64,000 bases of DNA. Origin: an uncultured Bacilli bacterium (lineage in GTDB: Bacteria; Bacillota_I; Bacilli_A; RF39; UBA660). The translations under genes were made by a program, and so were the position numbers. Where the stretch lies: positions 84,194 to 148,193 of the forward strand of contig CAKPKL010000002.1 in NCBI GenBank assembly GCA_934167485.1. The letters are read 5' to 3'. Under the pieces are notes generated by a model. The model saw only the letters and a program-made list of their open reading frames with translations, made no database searches and was not told the DNA's origin. The number at the start of each line of letters is the position of its first letter. Positions within the stretch are counted from its first letter, which is position 1. Below, one piece after another: positions 1 through 8,818 of the stretch.

Positions 1-934
1 GATATTTTTTAACAATTTTTAAAGAATTCTTCCATATATCAATTCTTCCGTTGTCTATAGATTTACAGTTTTTCTTAATATCACATATTTCACATCTAAA
101 TGTAGAATTATTTTTAATATTAACTTTAAAAACATCAACTAATAAATAATTTAGACTAAGTGTCATAACACAAGTAACAATTAAAATAAATAATAATTTT
201 AAATATTTTTTTACTTTTATTTTATTAAAACATAAAATCAATATTAATATATAAACAAGTACATAAGTTAAAAGAGGTCCTGTAGATTGACAATTTACTA
301 AAGAAATAAAAAATAGAATAATTAAACTTATATTTTTTTTGTTTTCAATTAAATATTCATAAGTAACTATACTTAAAACAGTTACTATATAACTTCCAAA
401 GAAATTAGGATTTCCAAGTATACCACAAGCCATATTTGTATCTAATCCATATCCTATTATAAAACTAAAAGGCATATATATTTGAAATAAAGCATATATT
501 GAATTTATTACTGAAATAATTATTAAAAGTTTAATAAACCTAGAAATATCTAGTTTATTTCCATATCTAATCCAATTTACAACTAATAAAAAGTATGTAA
601 ATAAAGTTAAAAAACCACCATGTCTATAATCTTTACCAAATATTGATATATTTTTATTTATAGAAAACATGCATACTAAAATTCCTATTAAAATAAACAA
701 AAAGAATATATAATCATAGTAATTTAATTTTTTTGTTTTTATTATATTATATACATAAGTGTATAGCAAGAAAGGTATGCTTATATATAGTATTATAGCT
801 ATATTTATAGAATCATAGTTATTAATTACATTATAGTATTGTAAATAAAAAGATAATATTCTAAGAAATGGGATTATTAATAATATACAAAGTGTAAAAA
901 TTGTTAATACTTTTTTTGCATCTATGTTCTTCAT
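1..934 (-). CDS. O-antigen ligase / Wzy-like polytopic membrane protein, C-terminus outside the window
   Basis: The reading frame starts at an ATG at 934 with a good ribosome binding site (GGTGAT) and runs open off the left edge, so only about 311 N-terminal residues are seen. It has repeated hydrophobic segments (about eight) and two patterns typical of the O-antigen ligase/polymerase superfamily: GNPNFFGSY in the middle and RIDIWKNSLK near the window edge, preceded by FGKDYRHGGF. Family members join or polymerise surface glycans on the outer face of the membrane. The glycan substrate cannot be told from this part. It lies downstream of der on the same strand, with its start 45 bases beyond the der stop. 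Confidence 0.75.
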   Translation of the reverse strand, partial: MKNIDAKKVLTIFTLCILLIIPFLRILSFYLQYYNVINNYDSINIAIILYISIPFLLYTYVYNIIKTKKLNYYDYIFFLFILIGILVCMFSINKNISIFGKDYRHGGFLTLFTYFLLVVNWIRYGNKLDISRFIKLLIIISVINSIYALFQIYMPFSFIIGYGLDTNMACGILGNPNFFGSYIVTVLSIVTYEYLIENKKNISLIILFFISLVNCQSTGPLLTYVLVYILILILCFNKIKVKKYLKLLFILIVTCVMTLSLNYLLVDVFKVNIKNNSTFRCEICDIKKNCKSIDNGRIDIWKNSLKIVKKY

Positions 935-978
935 ATTATCACCATTATAATTTTATCATAAACAAAAAAAGAAAACAA

Positions 979-2292
979 TTATTGTTCTCCTTTACTTTTA
1001 AAATTAATTACAATTGGTGTTCCACTAAAGTCAAAAGCTTCTCTTATTTTATTTTCTAAATATCTTTTATAAGAAAAGTGTACTAAACCTTTACTATTTA
1101 CTTGAATATTAAATGTTGGTGGTGCACTTTTTACCTGAGATGTAAAATAAATTTTAAGTCTTTTTCCCTTATAACTAGGTGGTATATTTAATTCATAAGC
1201 ATCCATTATAACTTTATTTAAAACACTAGTTTTTATCTCTTTTTTACTATTTTCATAAGCTTGTAATATTTCTGGCATTAATGTATGTATTCTTTTCTTT
1301 GTTTTAGCACTTAAAAATACTACCTTAGCATAATCTATAAAAGCAAAATTAGCTTCAATATCTTGTTTCCACTTTTTAATAGCCATATCTTTATCTTCTA
1401 TTAAATCCCATTTATTTACAACTATAACAACTGCTTTACCAGCATCTATAGCATATCCTGCTATATGTTTATCATGTTCTATAATACCTTCTTCTGCATT
1501 AATAACAATAACACATACATCAGATCTATCTATAGCTTTTAAACTTCTAAGTAAACTATACTTCTCAACATTTTCGTATACTTTACCCCTTTTTCTCATA
1601 CCAGCTGTATCTATAACTACATACTTTTCATTGTTATAATTAAATTCTGTATCTATAGCATCTCTAGTAGTTCCAGCTATATTTGACACTATTACCCTAT
1701 CTTCATTAAGTAACGCATTTACTAAACTACTTTTACCTACATTAGGTCTTCCTATTATAGAAAATTTTACTTTAGTATCATCTTCATCATCTTCAAATTT
1801 AGGAAAATTAGATGTAATAATATCTAATAGATCACTTATTCCATCACCTTGTTCTCCACTTACTTTAATAAGTTTATCAAATCCTAATTCATAAAACTCA
1901 TATTCTGTTTCCTTAATTTTTTTACTATCACATTTGTTTATGGCAACTATTACTTTATCACTTACTTTCATAAGCATATCACGAACTAAGAAGTCATCAC
2001 TAGTTAATCCTTCCTTACCATCTACCACAAACACAACAATATCAGCTTCATCTATAGCAAGACTTGCTTGCATTTTTATTTCATTATTAAAATCAGCTGT
2101 ACCACTTTCAATACCACCTGTATCTATAAGATGAAATTTATAATTGTAATAAGAAACATCACCATACACTCTATCACGAGTTATACCTGGAGTATCTTCA
2201 ATTATAGATATTTTTCTCCCTACTAATTTATTAAATATTGTACTTTTACCTACATTAGGTTTTCCTACAAGGGCAACTACCGGCTTTCTCAT
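979..2292 (-). CDS. der: Ribosome assembly GTPase Der (EngA)
   Basis: This is a 437-residue protein with two GTPase domains in tandem, the unique layout of Der. The first P-loop is GKPNVGKST at residues 10-18 with DTPG and NKCD motifs; the second is GRPNVGKSS near residue 180 with DTAG and NKWD. A C-terminal KH-like domain follows, with the pattern PPTFNIQVN. Der acts in maturation of the 50S ribosomal subunit. Length is normal for the family. The ATG follows AGAGGGAAG. Its promoter is the extended -10 at 2329-2337, just downstream of the terminator of the prepilin gene, so it is transcribed independently. Confidence 0.97.
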   Translation of the reverse strand: MRKPVVALVGKPNVGKSTIFNKLVGRKISIIEDTPGITRDRVYGDVSYYNYKFHLIDTGGIESGTADFNNEIKMQASLAIDEADIVVFVVDGKEGLTSDDFLVRDMLMKVSDKVIVAINKCDSKKIKETEYEFYELGFDKLIKVSGEQGDGISDLLDIITSNFPKFEDDEDDTKVKFSIIGRPNVGKSSLVNALLNEDRVIVSNIAGTTRDAIDTEFNYNNEKYVVIDTAGMRKRGKVYENVEKYSLLRSLKAIDRSDVCVIVINAEEGIIEHDKHIAGYAIDAGKAVVIVVNKWDLIEDKDMAIKKWKQDIEANFAFIDYAKVVFLSAKTKKRIHTLMPEILQAYENSKKEIKTSVLNKVIMDAYELNIPPSYKGKRLKIYFTSQVKSAPPTFNIQVNSKGLVHFSYKRYLENKIREAFDFSGTPIVINFKSKGEQ

Positions 2293-2328
2293 ACTATCTT
2301 CCCTCTTTCAACGTTGATATTATACCAT

Positions 2329-2337
2329 AATTTTTAC
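2329..2337 (-). promoter_or_regulatory. der promoter, extended -10 (TGGTATAAT)
   Basis: Minus-strand TGGTATAAT lies 37-45 bases before the der ATG with no clear -35. A small palindrome, TCAACGTTGA, sits at the expected transcription start (about 2318-2327) and could be an operator, though nothing else supports that. Confidence 0.6.
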
Positions 2338-2340
2338 AAA

Positions 2341-2367
2341 ATAAAAAGTTTGAATTAATCAAACTTT
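2341..2367 (-). terminator. Intrinsic terminator of the small prepilin gene
   Basis: A 9-bp stem AAAGTTTGA/TCAAACTTT with a 5-base loop is followed on the minus strand by a T-rich run. It sits 16 bases after the prepilin stop. Confidence 0.8.
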
Positions 2368-2382
2368 CTAAATGTTACAATT

Positions 2383-2766
2383 TTAAGCTCCAGCAACTAT
2401 TTCCATTGTTGATGTAGTTGCATTTTCACCAACATTACAACTAACTGATAAATTATTATTTGTAGTAGTAACTGTACAAGTAACATTATCATCTGTTGTT
2501 ATTTCATCATCATTCCATTTAGCATTATCCATTTTGAATGCACTTTTTACTTTATCTAAAGTAGGTGCTGAACCGTCAGCCATAAATGCTGTACTATAAG
2601 CTAATTCAACAGATTGAATTACAAGTTCTGCACTACGCTTTTTAGCATTATTTCTTGCATCCTCTATTATACCTAATACGATTGGTGTTGCAATTAATGC
2701 GATGATTGCTAAAATAACAATTACAGCTAATAACTCTATCAAAGTAAAACCTTTTTTACTTTTCAT
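2383..2766 (-). CDS. Small type IV prepilin-like protein
   Basis: A 127-residue protein with a classic type IV prepilin start: a short basic leader MKSKK, then GFTLIELLAVIVILAIIALI with the cleavage Gly and the +5 Glu. A helical stretch with Ala/Lys and a short C-terminal domain with two Cys follow. Such proteins are cut and N-methylated by a prepilin peptidase and packed into pili or pseudopili. No prepilin peptidase, PilB or PilC is in the window. It shares its N-terminus almost exactly with the two larger prepilins at 5208-6832 and 6892-8370. It has its own promoter and terminator, so it is a single-gene unit between gpr and der. Confidence 0.88.
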   Translation of the reverse strand: MKSKKGFTLIELLAVIVILAIIALIATPIVLGIIEDARNNAKKRSAELVIQSVELAYSTAFMADGSAPTLDKVKSAFKMDNAKWNDDEITTDDNVTCTVTTTNNNLSVSCNVGENATTSTMEIVAGA

Positions 2767-2797
2767 ATTTTCACCACCTTACCTTTTCTATAAACAA

Positions 2798-2827
2798 AGT
2801 ATATCATACTTTAATTTGTTTTGTCAA
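2798..2827 (-). promoter_or_regulatory. Promoter of the small prepilin gene
   Basis: TTGACA (2822-2827) and TATACT (2798-2803) are 18 bases apart on the minus strand. The -35 lies within the last codons of gpr. Confidence 0.7.
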
Positions 2828-3830
2828 CATTATTAATTGATTTATTTATCGAATTTGCAATAATTAATGATAATTTGTCAATAACAAAATCTATTTCTTT
2901 TGGAGTAACCATTAAATTATATCCAATAGGATTTAATACTTCATATATTAGTTTTTCAAGTTCTTCTTCATTTAATGTGCCTATTAATCCAAGCAATGCC
3001 TTTTTATCGTCTACATTTTCTTTTATTTTTTTATTTAAATAGTTTACATTATTAAATGTCAATTTGCTTTTTGGATCCTTCATATATTCTTTATTAAATG
3101 CATAATTTTTATATATAAAGTTTATTGTATCTCTTACTATTACAGTAGCATCTACAACCGTTGGAACTCCTATTGCATAAACTGGTATACCTATTGTATC
3201 TAAACTTATTTCTTTTCTTTTATTACCTATACCACTTCCTGGATGTATTCCTGTATCTGTTATTTGAATAGTTTTATTTAATCGTTCTATTGATTTACTT
3301 GCAAGTGAATCTATTACTACTAAATAATCTGGTTTTATTTTATTTACAATAGATTCAATTATATCACTAGTTTCTATACCTGTCTGCCCCATTACTCCTG
3401 GATTTATAGCAGCTACCCTATTATATCCTTCACTTAAGTTATCCAATAAATATATATGATTTGTTACTACTATATTATTTATTACAAGTGGTCCTAATGA
3501 ATCAGGAGTAGATTTATCATTACCAAGTCCAACAATAAGTCCTAGAGAATTCTTTTTTACTTTTAGTATTTTTCTTAATATATTAGTTAAAACATTCGTT
3601 ACATTATCTTTATTATCTCTATCTGTAACATCTTCAAATTCTAATGTTATATATTTACCTTTTTTTCTATTTAATTCATTATTTTTACTTAATGTAACAT
3701 CAGTAATTTTAATATTATTAATATTCTTTACTTTATATTTAACACCTTTTAAAGACTCTTTTTCCTCTACCTCATCTATAGCTAAATCTGTTCTTAGTTG
3801 ATATTTTTCTAAATCTACTTCTTTATTCAT
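2811..3830 (-). CDS. gpr: GPR germination protease
   Basis: A 339-residue protein matching the spore endopeptidase GPR. It has the N-terminal YQLRTDLAIDE propeptide region and the conserved core GLGNDKSTPDSLGPL, NPGVMGQTGIET, VIDSLAS and GIHPGSGIGNKR. GPR breaks down small acid-soluble spore proteins during germination, so it is direct evidence for endospore formation. It stands divergent from rpsT, the arrangement common in Bacilli and Clostridia. The ATG follows GTGGTGATTGT. In model species gpr is under sigma-G; I could not find a convincing sigma-G promoter in the 98-base gap. Confidence 0.96.
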   Translation of the reverse strand: MNKEVDLEKYQLRTDLAIDEVEEKESLKGVKYKVKNINNIKITDVTLSKNNELNRKKGKYITLEFEDVTDRDNKDNVTNVLTNILRKILKVKKNSLGLIVGLGNDKSTPDSLGPLVINNIVVTNHIYLLDNLSEGYNRVAAINPGVMGQTGIETSDIIESIVNKIKPDYLVVIDSLASKSIERLNKTIQITDTGIHPGSGIGNKRKEISLDTIGIPVYAIGVPTVVDATVIVRDTINFIYKNYAFNKEYMKDPKSKLTFNNVNYLNKKIKENVDDKKALLGLIGTLNEEELEKLIYEVLNPIGYNLMVTPKEIDFVIDKLSLIIANSINKSINNVDKTN

Positions 3831-3870
3831 ACAATCACCACTATTATTTTTAACAAATTTCTTTATTTTA

Positions 3871-3899
3871 TTGCATTTTTTACATTTTTTTGTTAAAAT
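3871..3899 (+). promoter_or_regulatory. rpsT promoter
   Basis: TTGCAT (3871-3876), a 17-base spacer and TAAAAT (3894-3899) precede rpsT; GGAGGTGA is the ribosome binding site. Confidence 0.6.
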
Positions 3900-3928
3900 A
3901 TGAGTATATGTGACTTGGAGGTGAATTT

Positions 3929-4192
3929 ATGCCAAATTTAAAGAATGCTAAAAAAAGAGTTTTAGTTAATGTTAAAAAAGAAAAAGTTAATAATGAATTT
4001 ACTGCTAGTATGAAAACAGCTATTAAAAATGTAGAAAGAGCTGTTGCTTCTAAAGATAAAGAAAAAGCTAACGATAAATTAAAAACTGCTATCAAAGCTA
4101 TAGATAAAGCTACTCAAAAAGGAGTAACTTCTAAAAACACAAGTGCTAGAAACAAATCTAGATTAAGTAAAAAAGTTAATTCTATGGAGTAA
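3929..4192 (+). CDS. rpsT: 30S ribosomal protein S20
   Basis: An 87-residue, Lys- and Ala-rich helical protein with the S20 pattern: PNLKNAKKRV at the start, TAIKNVERA in the middle and NTSARNKSRLSKKVN at the end. It binds 16S rRNA early in 30S assembly. Length is normal. It is monocistronic, with its own promoter and a terminator that begins at the stop codon. It is divergent from gpr, as in many Firmicutes. Confidence 0.98.
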   Translation: MPNLKNAKKRVLVNVKKEKVNNEFTASMKTAIKNVERAVASKDKEKANDKLKTAIKAIDKATQKGVTSKNTSARNKSRLSKKVNSME

Positions 4193-4209
4193 TTTACTCC
4201 TTTTTATTT
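4186..4209 (+). terminator. rpsT terminator
   Basis: A short stem GGAGTA/TACTCC with loop ATT that includes the rpsT stop codon is followed by TTTTTATTTT. Confidence 0.75.
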
Positions 4210-4265
4210 TATTTGTAAATATTTATACAAGTTATTGTTTTTTTGTGGCATAAAAATTTCTTGTA

Positions 4266-4274
4266 TGATATAAT
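4266..4274 (+). promoter_or_regulatory. Promoter of the transglutaminase-like gene, extended -10
   Basis: TGATATAAT lies 16 bases before the chosen ATG at 4291. Because this promoter sits downstream of the TTG at 4243, the longer reading from that codon is unlikely; the transcript would begin near 4281, giving a very short leader with AGGTGAT. Confidence 0.6.
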
Positions 4275-4290
4275 TATGCTAGGTGATACT

Positions 4291-5172
4291 ATGAAAGATC
4301 TTTTTAAAATATTTTTTTTACTTTCTTTATTAGTAGTAGTATATATTTTTAGAGATAATATTTCTGGTTTTATAAATGATGAAATTATTTATAAAGGAAG
4401 TAATAAGGTCTTAACATATAATGAATACTATTTAAAAAATGATTTTGCTTTTGTACAAAATACAGATTCAAACTCAGCTAATAGTTATCAAGAGGTTTTA
4501 AATATGTTTTATAGTATTATAAATAGTGGAGATGATAGTTATTCATTTTCTTGTAATTATGATAAATGCATAGATGATGTAAAAAAACTTATCGCAGAAC
4601 AAAATATAATAGCCAATATTAATAATTTTGTTCATCCATATAATTCTTTTTCTAGTATAAATATTGATGTAGAAACTAGTGGTAAAGTTACTGTAAAAAT
4701 TAAAAAAGTTTATAGTGATGGAGAAATAACTTTTATTAATAAATATATTGATACTTTTATAAATAATAATTTAAATGATTCTATGAGCAATTATGATAAA
4801 ATAAAAGTGTTTCATGATTTTGTTATAAACAATACAATATATGATGAAGCCAACACATTAAATTCATATACTGCTTATAATTTAATAACTACAGGTAAAT
4901 CTATTTGTGGTGGATACAGTGATATCATGGCAATATATCTTGATAAATTAGGAATAACTAATTATAAAATAACTTCAGAAAATCATATATGGAATTTAAT
5001 TAATTTAGATGGAACTTGGTATCATTTAGATGCTACTTGGGATGATCCAGTTGCTAGCGATGGAAAACAATATTTAATACATAATTTCTTTATGATATCA
5101 ACAGAACAATTACTTTCACTTGATCAAGTAGAACACAATTATGATAAAAATATTTATTTAGAAGCAAATTAA
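4291..5172 (+). CDS. Membrane-anchored transglutaminase-like protein
   Basis: A 293-residue protein with an N-terminal membrane segment (residues about 4-22) and a C-terminal transglutaminase-like (papain-fold) domain. The triad is visible: Cys in GKSICGGYSD, His in ENHIWNLI and Asp in WYHLDATWDDP. The domain would lie outside the cell. Members of this group act as proteases, peptidases or cross-linkers of surface proteins; the substrate is unknown. The start at 4291 is chosen because the promoter and the AGGTGAT site fit it. It lies beside the phase-variable prepilin gene, in convergent orientation, so a link with surface proteins is possible but unproven. Confidence 0.85.
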   Translation: MKDLFKIFFLLSLLVVVYIFRDNISGFINDEIIYKGSNKVLTYNEYYLKNDFAFVQNTDSNSANSYQEVLNMFYSIINSGDDSYSFSCNYDKCIDDVKKLIAEQNIIANINNFVHPYNSFSSINIDVETSGKVTVKIKKVYSDGEITFINKYIDTFINNNLNDSMSNYDKIKVFHDFVINNTIYDEANTLNSYTAYNLITTGKSICGGYSDIMAIYLDKLGITNYKITSENHIWNLINLDGTWYHLDATWDDPVASDGKQYLIHNFFMISTEQLLSLDQVEHNYDKNIYLEAN

Positions 5173-5199
5173 ATCTACACTTTTCGTGTAGATTTTTTT
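5172..5199 (+). terminator. Terminator of the transglutaminase-like gene
   Basis: A 9-bp stem AATCTACAC/GTGTAGATT with a 5-base loop is followed by seven T. It also separates the gene from the convergent prepilin gene ending at 5208. Confidence 0.88.
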
Positions 5200-5207
5200 A
5201 ATCTAAT

Positions 5208-6832
5208 TTATTTATAATATTGAATTTCCAACTTACTAGATTTTACTGTTGTATTTACACTTATTATACTTGTATCTTTATTTATTGAAAGTTTTGGTAA
5301 ATCTATTTTTTCTTCTATTGGAGTTTCTAAAACATAATCAACACTCAATGGATTTCCTGATAAATATTTTTCTTGAAGCCAAGAACTTAATCCATCTAAA
5401 GATGCAAAAAGGGTATTATCACTATTATCAAATATATACATTCGTCTAGAAGGAAGATCCACCATAAATCTAATAGATGGACGCAGTTTAGTTTGGGATA
5501 TATTAATTTGAAAATAATTACAAATCAATAAGTCATACTTTTTTATTGCATCAAGGGATTCTATAAAATAAGCATAATCATAACTAGGATATTTATACCA
5601 CTTTTCATCACCATTGAACTTTACATTTTTTACCATTCTTATTACTTTTTTATTTCTAAAATCTATATAATCAGAATATTCTCCTACTTTTCTTAATGGC
5701 TCGTCTAAATATATATTTGTTATTGTCTCTTTATATGGTTCATATTCAGTTGCTTTATCTCCATATTCTAATTGTATATCTTTTATTTTTATATTTAGAT
5801 TTCCATAATCACCTTGCTCTCCTCCACCTTGCGTATTAACAGCAAAATTTGATGAAGTTGGTATTGTTATTTTATAAATTTCTCTCTCCCAAATTTTATA
5901 ATCGCTTAATGTAGGAAAATTTCTATAATTTATTCCATTTATAATATCCCTTAATCCTAAAGTTACTACTTTATTTCCAGATTCTTTATCAGCCATAAAA
6001 TTTGCTTGAATTGTATAAACTCCCTCATTTAAAAACATCTTAGAATCGTACAATAAAACTGTGGCACCATACGCACCAACATTAGATGTTATAATTCCAT
6101 TATCAATCGAATTATTTTCGGTAGCATCCATTTCATAATCAGCTTTTTTAAATGAATTTATTTTTGAAATATCAAATAAATTTTTTCCAGTTACTTTTAT
6201 TGGTATTACATATTTTCCTACATTATTACATGCATCTGATCCATAATTTAAACAATTATCGAGTGTTATTAGGTCTCCTACACTTTCTACCTCTACTGGT
6301 GTATCTGGGGTTGGTGTTCCATTCTGTATACTATTTCCATATATTCTATAATTCTCTATTTCTGTTGTTTTATTGTTATCTATTAATATATTTGTTCCGT
6401 TTACTGTTATAAGTCCTGCATTATTGCATGTAAATTTATTATTTTCTTTTATACAGTTATATCCTTTTATTATGATATTTTCAAATGTTACGCCATCTTC
6501 ATTTACTATTATTCTTCCTCTATCTGGCATGTCTCCTTTTACATTTAATGTCTTACCATTATATGTGCATTTTCCATCATAACAATTATATATAATTTCT
6601 TCTTGTTCTTTTCCATCTAATACTAAATCTGAATATTCTAACAAAGCTGCTTTCTCTATATTTTTCATTGTTGCTTCTGTTGATGATTGTTTTACTGAAT
6701 CTATTATATCTAATACTATTGGAGTTGCAATTAATGCGATAATTGCGAGTATTACTATAACTGCTAAAAGTTCTATTAGGGTAAATCCTTTACTATAGGT
6801 TACCCCCCCCCCCAGGCCTTATTTTTATTCAT
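5208..6832 (-). CDS. Phase-variable type IV prepilin with phage-tail-like adhesin domain (out of frame as sequenced)
   Basis: An ATG at 6832 with an AAGAGGG site opens a frame (MNKNKAW) that runs into 11 G and then TAA at once. With 12 or 9 G the same ATG would read through the tract into a prepilin segment (KGFTLIELLAVIV) and on to 5208, about 540 residues in all. As sequenced the intact frame is 5208-6818, and its first ATG (6668) lies after the membrane helix. The body resembles a domain of Firmicute phage tail proteins: IQNGTPTPDTPVEVESVG, TGKNLFDISK, LEYGDKATEYEPYKET, IYLDEPLRKVGEYSDYIDF, and a TPIEEKIDLPKL end. A surface adhesin with on/off expression is the best reading. A base-call error in the tract is the alternative. 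Confidence 0.75.
6803..6813. repeat. 11-base poly-C/poly-G homopolymer in the prepilin 5' coding end
   Basis: Eleven C on the plus strand (G on the coding strand) lie 20 bases inside the coding region. Such a long G/C run stands out strongly in this AT-rich DNA. Slipped-strand change by one base would switch the gene on. Confidence 0.95.
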
Positions 6833-6866
6833 ATTTTTACCCTCTTTCTTATTTTTAACTATATTA

Positions 6867-6895
6867 ATTATAACAAAAAGAGATTGAATAATCAA
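6867..6895 (-). promoter_or_regulatory. Promoter of the phase-variable prepilin gene
   Basis: TTGATT (6890-6895), 17-base spacer and TATAAT (6867-6872). The -35 lies inside the terminator hairpin and stop codon of the neighbouring prepilin gene. Almost the same element precedes the 6892-8370 gene. Confidence 0.7.
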
Positions 6896-6905
6896 TCACT
6901 TTCAT
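6882..6905 (-). repeat. 24-bp direct repeat, copy 1, containing stop codon and terminator hairpin
   Basis: The 24 bases are identical to 8473-8496. They encode the last residues (ESD), the TGA stop and the hairpin GATTGA/TCAATC followed on the minus strand by a T-run. Here it ends the larger prepilin gene. Confidence 0.9.
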
Positions 6906-8370
6906 TTACTTCAGCTGCAAAATTTAATAGAGTAATAGCTGTTGCATTTTCAGAACCACCCAATGCTTTTCCTATACTTCTTGAATATAATTTTGAATAA
7001 ATTATTGAGCCATCATCATTCCTATAAAATGTTCTATAGTATATTGATTTGTTTAAATGCTGTAAATCAAAAATATACTTAAAAACATTATAATTTGAAC
7101 TAAAGCCACCCCCATAGTTCTCATCTTTTGCTTCTAATATGATTGCTCCTTTTGTATTATAATTTAAACTACTATAATCACTAGAGTTACTCATTATTTC
7201 ATTGAACAAAGATTCTTCAAATATTAATACACCATATTTTTTAAATTCATTCAATGGCATATTACTGGAAGTTGCTTTTTCTTTATCCTTATTACCAACA
7301 AAAAATTCAAAATTTAAAGGAAATTCTGTAAACATTTGACATCCTACTCTATAAAATTTATCTAACATATCTGCATCATCTGCATTTGTAATTGAAGAAT
7401 CTAAAGTTGGATTATTGCTTGCTATTACTTGAGCTTTACTAGTTAAATTAGTCATATTTATATCTTTTTCTTCCAATACACTGTTTATTTTTATTTTATT
7501 TGTTTCACTTAAATAAAATGGCCAATTTTCTTGACTAGCTTCTCCATAGTTTATTAATGAAATTAATACTTTTTGATTCTTTTCTGTTATTTTATCTGAA
7601 TATAATATTTCTTTTGAATAATCTATTAAATTATAATTATATTCTGATGATACAACACTTTCAGAATCTTTTATTCCTTCTATCTTTGTTTTAAAATTTC
7701 CAAATAAATAAAATATCATACTATTTACATCATACTCAAATACAAAATAATTTCCTTTTTTTACTGCTTTATCTAATACTATATTTTGAGTTTCTGTTGT
7801 ATTAGCATTATTATATGCATAATAATAATCATTTGTTATATTTATTTTTAAATCTGTATATTCATTATATGTGTCTTTATTTATATAAAAATTTATTTTT
7901 AAATTCTTATCATATGATAATGAAATATAATCTATTTTTAACCCTTCACTCTTATCTAAATTTACTAAATTCATTTCTCTTTTTTCTGTTATATCTATAT
8001 CTTTTGACTTACTAGTTGTTATATCTATTTTATTTCCATCGTATCTTTCTACTATATAATTTTCAAATAATAATTTATAGTCACTTACTTGACTATTTTC
8101 TATTTTATACCACCCATTTATTGGTTTATTTTTTGCTTGTATATCTAATTCATTTACATAGTATATTCCATCTTCTATTTGTTTATTATTTGATAATGAA
8201 TCTGCTATATAATATTCTACTGCTTTTGCATAATTATCAGCACTTATTTTTACTGAAGATTTTTTACTATCATCTATTATGTCTAGTACTATTGGTGTTG
8301 CTATAAGTGCAATTATAGCTAGTATTACTATAACTGCTAAAAGTTCTATTAATGTAAATCCTTTTTTCAT
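6892..8370 (-). CDS. Large type IV prepilin-like surface protein
   Basis: A 492-residue protein starting MKKGFTLIELLAVIVIL, with the +5 Glu and a 25-residue hydrophobic helix identical to the other two prepilins. The rest is a long Asn-, Asp- and Ser-rich region with no domain I recognise, probably beta-rich and exposed. It is far longer than a usual major pilin (about 150 residues), so it is more likely a tip adhesin or a pseudopilin-anchored surface protein. It sits between rbfA and the phase-variable prepilin and ends with the same residues (ESD), stop and terminator as rbfA, which suggests insertion or duplication behind rbfA. Confidence 0.85.
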   Translation of the reverse strand: MKKGFTLIELLAVIVILAIIALIATPIVLDIIDDSKKSSVKISADNYAKAVEYYIADSLSNNKQIEDGIYYVNELDIQAKNKPINGWYKIENSQVSDYKLLFENYIVERYDGNKIDITTSKSKDIDITEKREMNLVNLDKSEGLKIDYISLSYDKNLKINFYINKDTYNEYTDLKINITNDYYYAYNNANTTETQNIVLDKAVKKGNYFVFEYDVNSMIFYLFGNFKTKIEGIKDSESVVSSEYNYNLIDYSKEILYSDKITEKNQKVLISLINYGEASQENWPFYLSETNKIKINSVLEEKDINMTNLTSKAQVIASNNPTLDSSITNADDADMLDKFYRVGCQMFTEFPLNFEFFVGNKDKEKATSSNMPLNEFKKYGVLIFEESLFNEIMSNSSDYSSLNYNTKGAIILEAKDENYGGGFSSNYNVFKYIFDLQHLNKSIYYRTFYRNDDGSIIYSKLYSRSIGKALGGSENATAITLLNFAAEVNESD

Positions 8371-8457
8371 ATTTTTCTTCTTTCTATTTATACTTTGGGG
8401 TAAGATTCCCTCACCTAGTATTATTTTTATCTCTACTTTCGTATATTAACTATGTTT

Positions 8458-8486
8458 ATTATACTAAAAAAGGATTGAATAATCAA
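8458..8486 (-). promoter_or_regulatory. Promoter of the large prepilin gene
   Basis: TTGATT (8481-8486), 17-base spacer, TATAAT (8458-8463). The -35 overlaps the rbfA stop and terminator. A leader of about 80 bases follows, holding a small hairpin GGTGAG/CTTACC. Confidence 0.7.
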
Positions 8487-8496
8487 TCACTTTCAT
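8473..8496 (-). repeat. 24-bp direct repeat, copy 2, at the end of rbfA
   Basis: Identical to 6882-6905. It contains the final rbfA codons, its TGA stop and the GATTGA/TCAATC terminator hairpin followed by a run of T. Confidence 0.9.
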
Positions 8497-8818
8497 GTAT
8501 CTCTTTTATTTTATCTTCTATATGTTTTCCATATTCTATAGATTCATCATAAATAAATTCTAATTCTGGAACATGTCTTAATTCTACTCTATCAGCAAGC
8601 TCTCTTCTTATATAACCTTTTGCACTTTTAAGAGCTTTTAATGTTTCTATTTTGTCATCTAATGTTGTGAAATATATCTTAGCATAACTTAAGTCACTTG
8701 TAACATCAACAGCTGTTATTGTTACAAATTTTATATTAGGATTTTTTACTTCGTTTGCTATTATATAACTCAATTCTTTTAAAACATTACTATTTATTCT
8801 TTCATTCTTTACTGACAT
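8483..8818 (-). CDS. rbfA: Ribosome-binding factor A
   Basis: A 111-residue KH-type protein with RbfA features: MSVKNERINSNVLKELSYII at the start, DLSYAKIYFTTL in the middle and RHVPELEFIYDESIEYG near the end. It helps 16S rRNA 5' processing and late 30S assembly. The ATG overlaps the infB stop (TAATG at 8816-8820), which implies translational coupling. It is the last gene of the nusA-infB operon, before the shared terminator module. Confidence 0.97.
   Translation of the reverse strand: MSVKNERINSNVLKELSYIIANEVKNPNIKFVTITAVDVTSDLSYAKIYFTTLDDKIETLKALKSAKGYIRRELADRVELRHVPELEFIYDESIEYGKHIEDKIKEIHESD

Noticed and set aside
4243..4290. Longer N-terminus for the transglutaminase-like gene from TTG at 4243
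   Set aside because: The promoter -10 lies inside that stretch, and AGGTGAT fits the ATG at 4291.
2383..8370. Complete type IV pilus locus
   Set aside because: Three prepilin-like genes occur, but no PilB, PilC, PilT or prepilin peptidase is in the window; the genes are separate units among housekeeping genes.
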